Shown one piece after another: positions 43,426 to 52,257 of a DNA stretch of 64,000 bases (its first letter is position 1; every line of letters begins with the position of its first letter). A model generated the notes under the pieces. That model was given only the letters and a program-made list of their open reading frames with translations, ran no database searches and was not told the DNA's origin. A program made the position numbers and the translations under genes. This stretch comes from Thermococcus sp. JdF3. Its GTDB lineage: Archaea; Methanobacteriota_B; Thermococci; Thermococcales; Thermococcaceae. The stretch is taken from contig NZ_SNUK01000007.1 in the NCBI RefSeq assembly GCF_012027495.1, positions 1 to 64,000 on the forward strand, read 5' to 3'.

Positions 43426-43956
43426 TTAAAAGGTATTCTGCCACCTCCGCAGTGGTATTTCCCCCCACTGCGGGGAGGACGTAAGCTCGCCGTACAGCCG
43501 GAGAAGCCGCTCGTAGGCGTTTTCCTTTATTGCGGCCAGTTCCCCGAAGAGCGCCGCAACCTCCTCATCGCCCGCCATCCGCTGGAGTTTTCTGTATATA
43601 TCCCTGCCTATCGCCTCGGAGATCAGGGCCAGTGCCAGGGCGTTTTCAACGTCCCCCACCCCCATCATCTCATCACACACCGGCAGGGTGTCCAGGGGAG
43701 GGGCGTTGAACTCCAGCGGTCTCATACCGGGATAAAGCCGTTCGAACAGTCCCATCATCTGGACCGCGTGCTTCCTCTTCTCCCCCGCCAGCTGCAGGAA
43801 CTCGTCGGCAAGCATTCCTTCAACGCGCCTGGCCAGCCACTCGTAGCTCTCGGCCCCGCACTTCTCGTTGCATATGGCGTAGCTGAGGAGCTCGTACCCG
43901 TTCAGGTTCTTCAGCAGAATCTCCACATCTTGTATAATACCAACATCTATCGCCAT
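43426..43956 (-). CDS. Ferritin-like/rubrerythrin-like protein, divergent
   Basis: 176 aa, mostly helical four-helix-bundle pattern with spaced Glu/His (YELLSYAICNEKCGAESYEWLARRVE, DEFLQLAGEKRKHAVQMMGLFERL, ENALALALISEAIGRDIYRKLQRMAG, AAIKENAYERLLRLYGEL) that resembles the E..EXXH pairs of diiron ferritin-like proteins, though not all ligands are obvious. ATG 43956 has GGTGACG upstream and TATA-like TGTATATAC at 43987-43995. Lies between tldE and tldD; a hairpin near 43445-43475 overlaps its 3' end. Confidence 0.65.
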   Translation of the reverse strand: MAIDVGIIQDVEILLKNLNGYELLSYAICNEKCGAESYEWLARRVEGMLADEFLQLAGEKRKHAVQMMGLFERLYPGMRPLEFNAPPLDTLPVCDEMMGVGDVENALALALISEAIGRDIYRKLQRMAGDEEVAALFGELAAIKENAYERLLRLYGELTSSPQWGEIPLRRWQNTF

Positions 43957-44040
43957 TTTCGTCACCATACATAAAATTGAAGGTTGATGTATATACGCTT
44001 TGCTTTCAAGTCTCGCGAATCCAAAACAGAAACCCATTCT

Positions 44041-45402
44041 TCAGCGAAGCCCGCCCACCAGAGCCCTCGTAAGGACGTGCGGGCCGCCGTCGTCAACCGG
44101 AACCCACTGCCCCTTGCCGCAGTAGCCCGGAAAATCGACCTTCAGGTCGTTCCCGATGGCGCGGATGTTTTTCAGGACGTCGAGTATGCTCCCGGACAGG
44201 GCCACATCGCGAACCATCTCCTTCACCTCGCCGTTTTCAATTACATAACCCTCCCTCGCGCCGAAGGTGAAGGTGCCGCCGGCGGTATCAACCTCGCCGC
44301 CCTTGTCGCCGACCATGTAGAGGCCGTTCTTAACCTCCTCGACCATCTCCTCAAAGCTCCAGTCGCCGGGCTCAACGTAGGTGTTGCTCATCCTCACGAG
44401 GGGCTGGTAGTTGTAGCCCTGCGCCCTCCCGTGGCCGTTCGGCTCGAGACCGAGGAGCGCGCTCGTCTCACGGTCGTTAAGGTAGTTCACCAATACCCCG
44501 TCCCGGATTATCTCGACGCGCCTCGCCCTGATGCCCTCGTCGTCGTAGGCGTAGGAGCCAAACCTGCCGGGCAGCGTCGGGTCGTCAACGACCGTGAGCT
44601 CCTCAACGGCTATTCTCTCCCCCAGCCTGCCCGCGAGTATGCTGTCGCCGTTCTTGACGGCGTCCGCCTCGGCGGCGTGACCGAGGGCCTCGTGGATGAA
44701 GACTCCGGTAAGCTCAGGGTCCATTATCACATCGAACTCGCCCGAGGGCGGCGAGCGGGCGTGGAGGAGGGAGACCGCCTTTTCCTTGATGCGGTCCGCC
44801 CACAGGGAGAAGTCTATTCCCTCCATCAGCTCCCAGCCAGCCGTCCCGCCGAAGCTCTTCCAGTAGCCCTGCATCTCGCCGTTCTCCCTGGCGGTAACCG
44901 AGAGGGCGATTCGAAGGCGAGGGGTCACCGTCTCTATCTCGCTTCCCAGGGAGTTGAAGTAGAAGGTCTCCTTGAGGCCGTCCCCGTAGTGGACGCGCCT
45001 GCTTGAGATGGCATCCCCTCTCAGAAGGGAATCGATCTCCTTCACCAGGGCGAGCTTGTCCTCGATGTCGACCTCCGTGAAGGGCTTTTTAACACCGATC
45101 ACCGCCCTGTCCGTCACGGGGTCACCGAGGTAAATCTCCGATTTCCCTCTTGAGAGCCTCGCAATTTTCATTGCCGTTTTTATAGCGTCCTCCGCCCGTC
45201 TCATGTCGTTCGCGCTGGAGAAACCCCAGGCGCCGTTGAAGGCCCTCACCCCTATGCCCATCTCGGTGTTTAGGGAAAGCTCCTCAAGCTGGCCGTTCTG
45301 CATGCCGAGATGGGCTGCAGTGACACGGGTTATCCTAATCTCATAATATGGTATACCGTAACGTCCCGCCAGTTCCCCGGCCTTTCTCACCAGTTCCTCC
45401 AT
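44041..45402 (-). CDS. tldD: TldD metalloprotease subunit
   Basis: 453 aa. The catalytic zinc site HEALGHAAEAD (HEXXXH) is at about residue 250, with the conserved GYCGKGQWVPVDDGGPH near the C-terminus supplying a possible Cys ligand. Works with TldE. The start is placed at ATG 45402 because the minus-strand TATA box CCATATAAAGG (45432-45442) would start the mRNA near 45411 and GGTGTG stands just upstream. The longer starts at 45420 and 45450 would lie at or upstream of that start. Confidence 0.93.
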   Translation of the reverse strand: MEELVRKAGELAGRYGIPYYEIRITRVTAAHLGMQNGQLEELSLNTEMGIGVRAFNGAWGFSSANDMRRAEDAIKTAMKIARLSRGKSEIYLGDPVTDRAVIGVKKPFTEVDIEDKLALVKEIDSLLRGDAISSRRVHYGDGLKETFYFNSLGSEIETVTPRLRIALSVTARENGEMQGYWKSFGGTAGWELMEGIDFSLWADRIKEKAVSLLHARSPPSGEFDVIMDPELTGVFIHEALGHAAEADAVKNGDSILAGRLGERIAVEELTVVDDPTLPGRFGSYAYDDEGIRARRVEIIRDGVLVNYLNDRETSALLGLEPNGHGRAQGYNYQPLVRMSNTYVEPGDWSFEEMVEEVKNGLYMVGDKGGEVDTAGGTFTFGAREGYVIENGEVKEMVRDVALSGSILDVLKNIRAIGNDLKVDFPGYCGKGQWVPVDDGGPHVLTRALVGGLR

Positions 45403-45496
45403 ACGCACACCGATGGACATAAAAGGGAGTTCCTTTATATGGGTTGTCATAGAGGACGGGTATAGATGGATGAACCACAGGGTTTAAGGGTTGGCC

Positions 45497-46006
45497 ATGG
45501 AGAGGCGTAACGAGATACTCGAAACTATCACGGACAAGCCGGGGATAACCTTCCGGGAGCTGGCAAGGGAGCTCGGGATAGGAATAGGCGACCTCCAGTA
45601 CCATCTCCGAAAACTCGAGAAGGAGGGCAGGATATTCTCCAGGAAGGTGGGAAAGAGGCGCTACCTGTTCCCGAAGGGCTTTGAGGAGAAGGCGCAGAGG
45701 CTGCTCATAGCAATATCCACTGAGACCAGGAGAAGGATACTACTGCTCCTCATGGAGGGGCCGAAGAACCAGAAGGACATGGCGAGGAGCCTTGGACTCA
45801 GCCAGCCGACGGTGAGCTACCACATGAACGAACTGATAAAGCTCGGTGTCGTGACAGCGGAGAAGGAAAGCAGGAGCATCATATACACCCTCTCCTACGA
45901 TCCCGAGCTGATAGCAAGGCTGATAAAGGAGTACCGGCCGAGCCTGTGGGAGAAGCTGGCCGACAACCTGATAGACCTGCTGACGAGCGTGGGTGATGGA
46001 GAATGA
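45497..46006 (+). CDS. Winged-helix (ArsR-like) transcription regulator with two HTH domains
   Basis: 169 aa. A first HTH at about 5-60 (RNEILETITDKPGITFRELARELGIGIGDLQYHLRKLEKEGRIFSR) and a second at about 75-135 (RRRILLLLMEGPKNQKDMARSLGLSQPTVSYHMNELIKLGVV). Double-wHTH proteins of this kind are common in archaea; targets unknown. Divergent from tldD, overlapping the next small membrane gene (ATGA), which it may regulate or partner. Confidence 0.88.
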   Translation: MERRNEILETITDKPGITFRELARELGIGIGDLQYHLRKLEKEGRIFSRKVGKRRYLFPKGFEEKAQRLLIAISTETRRRILLLLMEGPKNQKDMARSLGLSQPTVSYHMNELIKLGVVTAEKESRSIIYTLSYDPELIARLIKEYRPSLWEKLADNLIDLLTSVGDGE

Positions 46007-46257
46007 TGGAAACCCTACTCGCTATCATGGCGCTGATCCTTGCGCTGACGCTGGCCGGGATCTCGTTCATTGCGTACAAAAAGAGCCATCTGCGTCCGGC
46101 AATGTATCTGGTAATAGCCTTCCTCCTGATGGCAATCAAAAAAACGATAGAGATGGCGAGCCTCGCGGAGTGGATAGCGCGGGACGTGGGGCTGATAGTC
46201 GGGGCCCTCGAGGTGCTCGTGCTGGCCCTGCTCGTGCTCTCCCTCTGGAGACGCTAG
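46003..46257 (+). CDS. Small membrane protein paired with wHTH regulator
   Basis: 84 aa with three hydrophobic stretches (TLLAIMALILALTLAGISFIAY, AMYLVIAFLLMAIKKTIEM, LIVGALEVLVLALLVLSLW). Starts at ATG 46003 overlapping the regulator stop, with GGTGATGG upstream. wHTH plus small membrane protein pairs recur in archaea and may sense membrane signals (inference). Ends four nt inside the convergent Usp gene. Confidence 0.7.
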   Translation: MMETLLAIMALILALTLAGISFIAYKKSHLRPAMYLVIAFLLMAIKKTIEMASLAEWIARDVGLIVGALEVLVLALLVLSLWRR

Positions 46258-46703
46258 CGGACCACCATAACGGGCGGGTTTATGGAGCCGACGACCTCCT
46301 CCAGGAGGCTCCCTATCCTCGTTTTTCCGCTCCTCCCGTAGGCGCCCATGACCACGAGGGAGTACTGGCCGGAGTTGGCCTCCTCGAGTATCTTCTCCTT
46401 CGCCGAGCCTTCCACTATCCTGAAGGAGCAGTTAACCCCCTCCTCATGGCACAGTTCGAGGAGCGTGGTCATAAGGTGCTTTATGCTCCTCTTCATGTCG
46501 TTCCATATCTCCGCCTCGAACTTCTCCACCTGGGAAAGGTTCTCGCTGTAGAGGCCGAGGTTGAAGGCCATCGCCTTTGCCTCCCTCCTGTCGAGAACGG
46601 AGAATAGTATCACCTTGCCGTGCCTCCTCTTGGCCACCGCTATCGCATGAAGCGCCGCCTTCTGACTCCACTTCGAGCCGTCTATCAACACGAGTATCCT
46701 CAT
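46254..46703 (-). CDS. Universal stress protein (UspA family)
   Basis: 149 aa, single Usp domain: MRILVLIDGSKWSQKAALHA at the start and the nucleotide-binding GAYGRSGKTRIGS (G-X2-G-X9-G[S/T]-like) near the C-terminus. Probably binds ATP. Three nt separate it from the transporter gene; a second Usp-like gene lies on the other side of the transporter, suggesting that both regulate transport. Confidence 0.9.
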   Translation of the reverse strand: MRILVLIDGSKWSQKAALHAIAVAKRRHGKVILFSVLDRREAKAMAFNLGLYSENLSQVEKFEAEIWNDMKRSIKHLMTTLLELCHEEGVNCSFRIVEGSAKEKILEEANSGQYSLVVMGAYGRSGKTRIGSLLEEVVGSINPPVMVVR

Positions 46704-46706
46704 AAC

Positions 46707-47993
46707 TCACACCCCGATGTACCTTATCCAGAGCAATCCCAGGCCGACGGTGACGGTGACGAGCATTATGACCAGTCCAACCTTGAGGAAGTCCATGAAG
46801 GTTATTCTGACACCCTCCCTGGCGGCTATACCAAGCACAACGACGTTGGCGCTCGCACCTATGGCCGTTCCGTTCCCTCCAAGACAGGCACCGAGCGAGA
46901 GCGCCCACCAGAGGGGATAGACGTCCATGGTACTCCCCATCGCCTTTATGAGGGGAATCATCGCCGCAGTCAGGGGAATGTTGTCCACTACGGCGGACGC
47001 TATTGCAGAGAACCAGGTTATTATGACGAGCGCCTCCCAGGTATTGCTTATGTAGCCGGTTATCCAGCGGGCGATGCCGTCGATGACGCCGGTCTCAACG
47101 AGCGCCCCCACCAGTATGAAGAGCCCCATGAAGAAGAATATCGCCGTCCACTCAATCTTTTCCAGTATCGACTCCGGGTCCATTCCGCTCCAGAGGAGGA
47201 GCACCGATGCCCCCACCAGGGCGACCACTGCCGGGGGAATATCAAGCCTGTCGTGAACGAAGAAGAGCAGAATAACCCCGACTATGACGATGACCGACTT
47301 CCGGAACAGGGAGTAGTCCCTTATCGCATCCTCCCCGCTCAGCTCTTCAAGGGTCGAGAGGATTTTTTCCCTTTTGGAGTCGCTTATCCTCATCGCCCCA
47401 CGGTAGAACAGGTATATCATCCCGAGGGAGACGAAGAGATCCACCAGTGCTATCGGCCCCATGTTGAGGAGGAACTCGTTGAAGCTTAACCCCGCGGCAG
47501 AGCCTATCATTATGTTGGGGGGATCTCCTATGAGGGTGGCGGTTCCGCCGATGTTCGAGGCGAAAACCTCCGCCAGGAGAAATGGAACTGGATTGATATC
47601 CATGAGGCGCGTTATATAGAGGAGCATCGGGGTCAGAAGTAAGACTGTTGTGACATTATCAAGAACGGAGCTTATGACCGCCGTGACGACGGAGAACAGG
47701 AGGAGCACCTTCATCGGGTTCCCCCGGGCAAACTTGGCGGTTTTTATGGCTATGAACTCGAACAGCCCGCTTTCCTTGGCGGTGTTCACGATTATCATCA
47801 TCCCTATGAGAAGCAGGAGCGTTCCAAGGTCGAGGTGCTCTGAGACTGCCTCCCAGGGGACTATTCCGAGCAAAAGAACCAGCGCTGCGCCGAACAGGGC
47901 CGCCACCGTTCTGTGAACTCTCTCGCTGATTATCATTGCGTAGGTTACGAGGAACACAACCACTGCGATTCCGGTCATCACTGCCTGCTCCAT
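46707..47993 (-). CDS. ArsB/NhaD (ion transporter) superfamily permease
   Basis: 428 aa, about 11 membrane segments. Family features are the AALFGAALVLLLGIVPWEAV start, LLLIGMMIIVNTAKESGLFEFIAIKTAKFARG, and the re-entrant motifs VLDNVTTVLLLTPMLLYITR and ASNIGGTATLIGDPPNIMIGSAAG, repeated as VVDNIPLTAAMIPLIK and CLGGNGTAIGASANVVVLGIA. Members export arsenite or exchange Na+/H+ or anions; substrate not determinable here. ATG 47993 has GGTGGTGG upstream. Middle gene of a Usp-transporter-Usp operon. Confidence 0.88.
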   Translation of the reverse strand: MEQAVMTGIAVVVFLVTYAMIISERVHRTVAALFGAALVLLLGIVPWEAVSEHLDLGTLLLLIGMMIIVNTAKESGLFEFIAIKTAKFARGNPMKVLLLFSVVTAVISSVLDNVTTVLLLTPMLLYITRLMDINPVPFLLAEVFASNIGGTATLIGDPPNIMIGSAAGLSFNEFLLNMGPIALVDLFVSLGMIYLFYRGAMRISDSKREKILSTLEELSGEDAIRDYSLFRKSVIVIVGVILLFFVHDRLDIPPAVVALVGASVLLLWSGMDPESILEKIEWTAIFFFMGLFILVGALVETGVIDGIARWITGYISNTWEALVIITWFSAIASAVVDNIPLTAAMIPLIKAMGSTMDVYPLWWALSLGACLGGNGTAIGASANVVVLGIAAREGVRITFMDFLKVGLVIMLVTVTVGLGLLWIRYIGV

Positions 47994-48004
47994 CGCCACC
48001 ACCC

Positions 48005-48553
48005 TCAGTAAACCAGGACGGGTTTATCAAGGTGCTGAACGATCTTAAGGACTATGGGGCTTACGGGAGATGTTTTCGTGACCTCGGAGCCGTAGCTCCT
48101 TGATACCACGAGAAGGTCAAAGCCCTCCCCCACAAGTCCTATCACGTCGTCCGCCTTGCTCCCTATGAAGTACCTCCGCTCGACGCGAAGTCCCAGCTCT
48201 TCAAGCCTCGGGGCTATCCTTGCCAGCATCCCCTCGGCGAACTCTATCTTTGCGTTCTTGAGCTTCTCGGCCTCCATCTTACCCAGGGTCTGCTCGATGA
48301 GGGAGAGAGTCCGCTTCTCGGAGATGTAAACCAGAGTCACCGAGGCCCCCAGGTAAGCGCTCAGCGTTTCGTACAGTTCCTCCGGAATCTCGCCGGAGAA
48401 CCTGTCGATGGGCATCAGTATAGAGTTAACCTCCGGGAGAACGAATTCCTCCGGCAGGAGGAGAAACTCACGGTAGCGCCTTGAAATCTCCTCGTACCTG
48501 TCTCCCGCGATGTTCTTGAACTTGCGGTTTATCAGCGAGCTGAACAGGCCCAT
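48005..48553 (-). CDS. Usp-like domain protein
   Basis: 182 aa. After a 45-residue N-terminal extension, the VNSILMPIDRFSGEIPEELYETLSAYLGASVTLVYI and DLLVVSRSYGSEVTKTSPVSPIVLKIVQHLDKPVLVY pieces match the Usp fold. The glycine loop is degenerate, so ATP binding is doubtful. GGTGGGTC precedes the ATG. First gene of the operon with the transporter and the second Usp. Confidence 0.8.
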   Translation of the reverse strand: MGLFSSLINRKFKNIAGDRYEEISRRYREFLLLPEEFVLPEVNSILMPIDRFSGEIPEELYETLSAYLGASVTLVYISEKRTLSLIEQTLGKMEAEKLKNAKIEFAEGMLARIAPRLEELGLRVERRYFIGSKADDVIGLVGEGFDLLVVSRSYGSEVTKTSPVSPIVLKIVQHLDKPVLVY

Positions 48554-48683
48554 TAGACCCACCACTCAACCAGTAGAAGGCACAGTTTAAAAATTTGTCC
48601 TCAAACTACGGCGCCGGTTTATAAGAAAATTGAACCAAAAGAGCTTTATTAAGTCAGAACGACCTAAAAAACGGGTGAGAGAG

Positions 48684-50621
48684 ATGAAAAGAGCCATTTC
48701 AATGCTTGTCATAGCCCTGCTGATTCTGCCGTTCGCAGGATTTGCAGCGGCCCAGTGTCCAGGAGAGGGACACACGGTTGTTTTAAAAGCACCTGCAGTC
48801 TCAAAGACTTCCAACGGAGAACTCATTGGAGTGGCCACGGACTTCGTGATAACAGTCGCGCCTGGAACGGGACACGTCTACGTGGAGACCTGGCCCCTCG
48901 CGGAGGTAGACATGCAGGCCAGCGCGAGGCTTGCCGCCCAGATAGCGGGCAAGGTTCTCGGTGTGGATATGAACAAGTACGACGTGTTCATTCAGATAAA
49001 AGCCGATTCTCCGATCATCGGTGGACCATCTGCCGGTGGAACCATGACCGTCGGAATAATAGCTGCCCTTGAGGGATGGAAGGTCAATCCAAAGGTCATG
49101 ATGACGGGAATGATAAACCCGGACGGCACCATCGGCCCGGTCGGAGGAATACTGGAGAAGGCATCCGCCGCCCACGACGTCGGGGCCACCGTGTTCCTCA
49201 TCCCAGAGGGACAGCGGGTTCAGTACGTCCAGGAGACCCAGAAGAAGGAGATAGGGGGCATAGTGGAGATAAACACCCAGACGAAGAAGGTGGACGTGGT
49301 AGATTACGCGAAAGAGCGCTGGGGCCTGACTGTTGTTGAGATAAAGGACGTATACGACGCCGTCTATTACTTCACCGGGCACAGGATACCGAGGCCCGAG
49401 GCTCCGTCATACGTCAGCGTCGATACGTCGTTCCTCAGAGACGACGCCCTGAGCGATTACGACAACACCACAGCATACTACAGGGAGACCCTCCGGAAGC
49501 TCAAGGACAGCAACGTGGGCTACGCGACGTACACCACGCTTATGGAGGCCCTGAACCAGGCCAGCGCGGTTCTCAACCAGTCAAAGGAAGCGATCGACGA
49601 TGGCATGTACTACACCGCACTCAGCAAGGACTTCCAGGCAAGGATAATGATACGGCACGTTGACTGGTACCTGGACGTGAAGTCGCAGGACGATGTTCAG
49701 AGGCTCCTTAAGACCACAGGTAACCAGATAAACGCGTCGGAGAGCATAGTTTCCGGAATAACCATAAAAGGCATCACGATGCTCCAGGCAGTGGCGGCCG
49801 CAGAGGAGAGGGTTGAAGAGGCCAAAGGGTTGCTTGATGAGGCGTGGAAGTACTACTACAGCGGCGACTACTGGGACGCCGTGGGGGATGCGGCATACGC
49901 CTACGAGAGGGCCAGAACCGCGGAGCTATGGGCACACCTCGGAGAGAGGTTCGCAGGGAGGGACGAAATAAGCAGAGAGGTCGTCAAGGCCACGGCGAGG
50001 GACTACATCGACGAGTCCAACCTCATCGTGACATACATAGAGTCGATGTACGGCACCGTCGGGGGTGACCTGAGTCAGAGCATCCAGCAGGCGGAGCAGT
50101 ACTACGAGGACGGCAAGTACTCTGCGGCGCTGTTCACGGCGATGGAGGCGCGCGTGAGGGCCCAGGTCTTCCTCGACACGCTGGGTATAGACAACCAGAG
50201 CGTGCTTATGGATAAGATGAAGGCGATGAAGACCGATGCCAAAACCGCCATCGGGGTGGCCCAGAGCCAGGGCGTCACGCCCATCCTTGCGATGGCCTAC
50301 TACGAGTTCGCAGAGAGCTACGAGAAGAGCGCCGAGGAAAACGGAAGTATCGACGATATGCAGACCGCGATGATATTCTACCAGTACGCCAGGGAAACCG
50401 CCGGCCTCTTCCTAAGTGCACCGTCCCAGCAGACACCGCTGCCCCAGGACAACTCAACCGGCGTGCCCCAGATAATCATACCCACAGACACGTCCACTCC
50501 GGCGGAGGGCTCCTCCAGTGCCCAATCGGGGGGGACGTCCGAGGGACTCCCCACCGCGGCCCTGGCGGTAGCGGCGTTGGGAGCGTTCATGGTAGGTGCC
50601 CTTGTTGGAAGAAAGCTCTGA
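48684..50621 (+). CDS. Secreted, membrane-anchored Lon-family (S16) serine protease-like protein
   Basis: 645 aa. Signal peptide (ISMLVIALLILPFAGFAAA), then a Lon proteolytic domain without an ATPase: catalytic Ser at about residue 116 in GGPSAGGTMTVG and Lys at about 159 in GGILEKASAAHDVGA. The next 380 residues are helical repeats rich in YYxxxxYxxA patterns (GLLDEAWKYYYSGDYWDAVGDAAYAYERA), and the C-terminus has a Ser/Thr/Gly linker and a membrane helix (TAALAVAALGAFMVGALVGRKL). Extracellular S16 proteins of this architecture are known in Thermococcales without defined substrates. GGGTGAGAGAG precedes the ATG. Confidence 0.9.
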   Translation: MKRAISMLVIALLILPFAGFAAAQCPGEGHTVVLKAPAVSKTSNGELIGVATDFVITVAPGTGHVYVETWPLAEVDMQASARLAAQIAGKVLGVDMNKYDVFIQIKADSPIIGGPSAGGTMTVGIIAALEGWKVNPKVMMTGMINPDGTIGPVGGILEKASAAHDVGATVFLIPEGQRVQYVQETQKKEIGGIVEINTQTKKVDVVDYAKERWGLTVVEIKDVYDAVYYFTGHRIPRPEAPSYVSVDTSFLRDDALSDYDNTTAYYRETLRKLKDSNVGYATYTTLMEALNQASAVLNQSKEAIDDGMYYTALSKDFQARIMIRHVDWYLDVKSQDDVQRLLKTTGNQINASESIVSGITIKGITMLQAVAAAEERVEEAKGLLDEAWKYYYSGDYWDAVGDAAYAYERARTAELWAHLGERFAGRDEISREVVKATARDYIDESNLIVTYIESMYGTVGGDLSQSIQQAEQYYEDGKYSAALFTAMEARVRAQVFLDTLGIDNQSVLMDKMKAMKTDAKTAIGVAQSQGVTPILAMAYYEFAESYEKSAEENGSIDDMQTAMIFYQYARETAGLFLSAPSQQTPLPQDNSTGVPQIIIPTDTSTPAEGSSSAQSGGTSEGLPTAALAVAALGAFMVGALVGRKL

Positions 50622-50659
50622 GTTCGCCCAGGACGCCTCTGCCCCACTTTTTTATGTCT

Positions 50660-51766
50660 TTAAACCAGCGCCTTCAGGAATTCAACGTAGACCCGTTTCA
50701 CCCTCTTCAGGGATTCAACGCTCACCCATTCGTCGCTTCCGTGCCAGTTGCCGCCGACCGGCCCGTAAACCAGCGTCGGCTTGTTGAGATAGGTCCCAAA
50801 GTAATTGAAGTCCCCCACGCTCCTGCCGTAGATTATCTCCGGCTCCCCGCCGAGTACCGTTCGATGAACGGACTTGAAGATGTTCACAAAGCGGTCGTTC
50901 TCCCTGACGGCGTAGGGGAGCATATCCGGCGTCGGCCTCTCAAACTTCGAGACCCTGATGTCCCCCTTCAGCTTCACCCTCTCCGCAAGGTTGAGAAGCT
51001 CGGAGCTAACCCTATCCCAGTCCTCACCGATAACCACGTGTCTGTCTATTATCGCCCTGGCGTAGTCCGGGACGCTCAGGCCATCGGCGGAGCCCTCAAT
51101 GCGGAGGGTGCAGTATGAGCCAGCGCCGAGCTTCCGGTGGTTCCTGAAGCGTATCTTCCAGAGGGAGCCGACGAACCTTCCCAGCTCCTCTATGGCGTTG
51201 AGTCCCTCGTACGGCCTCGCCGCGTGGGCCTTCTTCCCGAAGACCTCCACCTGAACAACGAAGCGTCCCCTCGCACCGAGCATGAGCCTCTCGTTCGTCG
51301 GCTCGGCGACGAGAACAACATCCGCCCTGTCCAGCTTTCCGCTTCGTATAAGCTCCCATGCACCCCTGGAGTAGCCCTCCTCATCAACGACCGCGGTGAA
51401 GATTACGGTGGGCCGCTCCTTTCGGGGAAGCTCCGCCATCTCGACGAACGCGGACAGGAGCGCCGCGAGACCCGCCTTCATGTCCGCACTGCCCAGGCCG
51501 TAGAAGCGGTCGCCCTCCAGCTCTCCGTAGGGGTTCTTTGTCCAGCCGGGGGACAGGTTGACGGTATCCATGTGACCGTTAAGAACGACCGTATGGCCCC
51601 TGCCGGGGAGATGGGCTATAACATTGCTCCCAAAGCCCTCCACCGGAAGGAGTTCAACCTCAAGGCCATGCTCCTCGAGAAACGAAGCTATGAATTTGGA
51701 TATCTCCTCCTCTTTCCCAAACGGGGAGCTTATGGACACCAGTTCCTTCAGGAGATCAAATTCCAT
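50660..51766 (-). CDS. M20 family metallopeptidase / deacylase (ArgE/DapE-like)
   Basis: 368 aa. Zinc-ligand motifs are NGHMDTVNLSPG (His, Asp about 66-70), LGSADMKAGLAALL (Asp), VVDEEGYSRGA (catalytic Glu-Glu), VAEPTNERL and, near the C-terminus, GNWHGSDEWV (His). The M20 group includes acetylornithine deacetylase, desuccinylases, LysK and carboxypeptidases; the C-terminal dimerisation domain is present, but substrate is open. ATG 51766 has GGTGAGGG upstream. Confidence 0.9.
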   Translation of the reverse strand: MEFDLLKELVSISSPFGKEEEISKFIASFLEEHGLEVELLPVEGFGSNVIAHLPGRGHTVVLNGHMDTVNLSPGWTKNPYGELEGDRFYGLGSADMKAGLAALLSAFVEMAELPRKERPTVIFTAVVDEEGYSRGAWELIRSGKLDRADVVLVAEPTNERLMLGARGRFVVQVEVFGKKAHAARPYEGLNAIEELGRFVGSLWKIRFRNHRKLGAGSYCTLRIEGSADGLSVPDYARAIIDRHVVIGEDWDRVSSELLNLAERVKLKGDIRVSKFERPTPDMLPYAVRENDRFVNIFKSVHRTVLGGEPEIIYGRSVGDFNYFGTYLNKPTLVYGPVGGNWHGSDEWVSVESLKRVKRVYVEFLKALV

Positions 51767-51941
51767 ATAACCCTCACCGAATGATAAAAACGACAAAGCA
51801 CTTAAGTAATTTTCCCCAATAGCTCTGAACAAAATTTGACTAAGGTCCCAGTTTTTTTCAATAAATGCCAAAGGAATCCCTGAATTCCACGGGAAAGGAT
51901 TATACATCTATCAAGACGAGTACTAAGCCCACAGCACTCAC

Positions 51942-51961
51942 GAACGGATGTGTCTCCGTTC
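51942..51961. repeat. Perfect hairpin-forming inverted repeat
   Basis: GAACGGA (51942-51948), a six-nt loop and TCCGTTC (51955-51961). It lies about 80 nt downstream of the tRNA 3' end and about 175 nt upstream of the M20 gene start (minus strand). It could be a terminator or RNA processing element; no T-run follows. Confidence 0.4.
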
Positions 51962-52041
51962 AATATGCTCTCTCATGAAACGTAGATGCAGCAGGTGAAA
52001 CCAGAAACGGTGAATGTACAAAGAACAGGAAGTTTGTTTTC

Positions 52042-52119
52042 TGGTGGACCGGGCGGGATTTGAACCCGCGGCCTCCGCCTTGCGAGGGCGGCGCTCATAC
52101 CAGGCTGAGCTACCGGCCC
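52042..52119 (-). tRNA. tRNA-Ala (anticodon CGC)
   Basis: Complete cloverleaf on the minus strand. Acceptor GGGCCGG pairs with CCGGTCC including the G3-U70 wobble that marks alanine tRNAs. Anticodon loop CTCGCAA gives anticodon CGC (codon GCG). The T-loop GGGTTCAAATCCC is present. The CCA tail is encoded (52044-52042). No intron. A TATA-like GCTTTTAAAC lies about 35 nt upstream on the minus strand. Confidence 0.95.
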
Positions 52120-52257
52120 ACACCCGGTATTAGGAACCGGCCCGGGGTTTAAAAGCTTTTGGTTCCCCCGGCTTCTTTCGTTTCCATATTTATGTCAAAG
52201 ACCCAAAACCACCAAAGCCCTTTTAACTTACACATGCCAACAAACACCGGTGGTGGG

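Noticed and set aside
43442-43478. GCAGTGG/CCACTGC inverted repeat
   Set aside because: It overlaps the last codons of the ferritin-like gene and may be coding constraint; no T-run supports a terminator.
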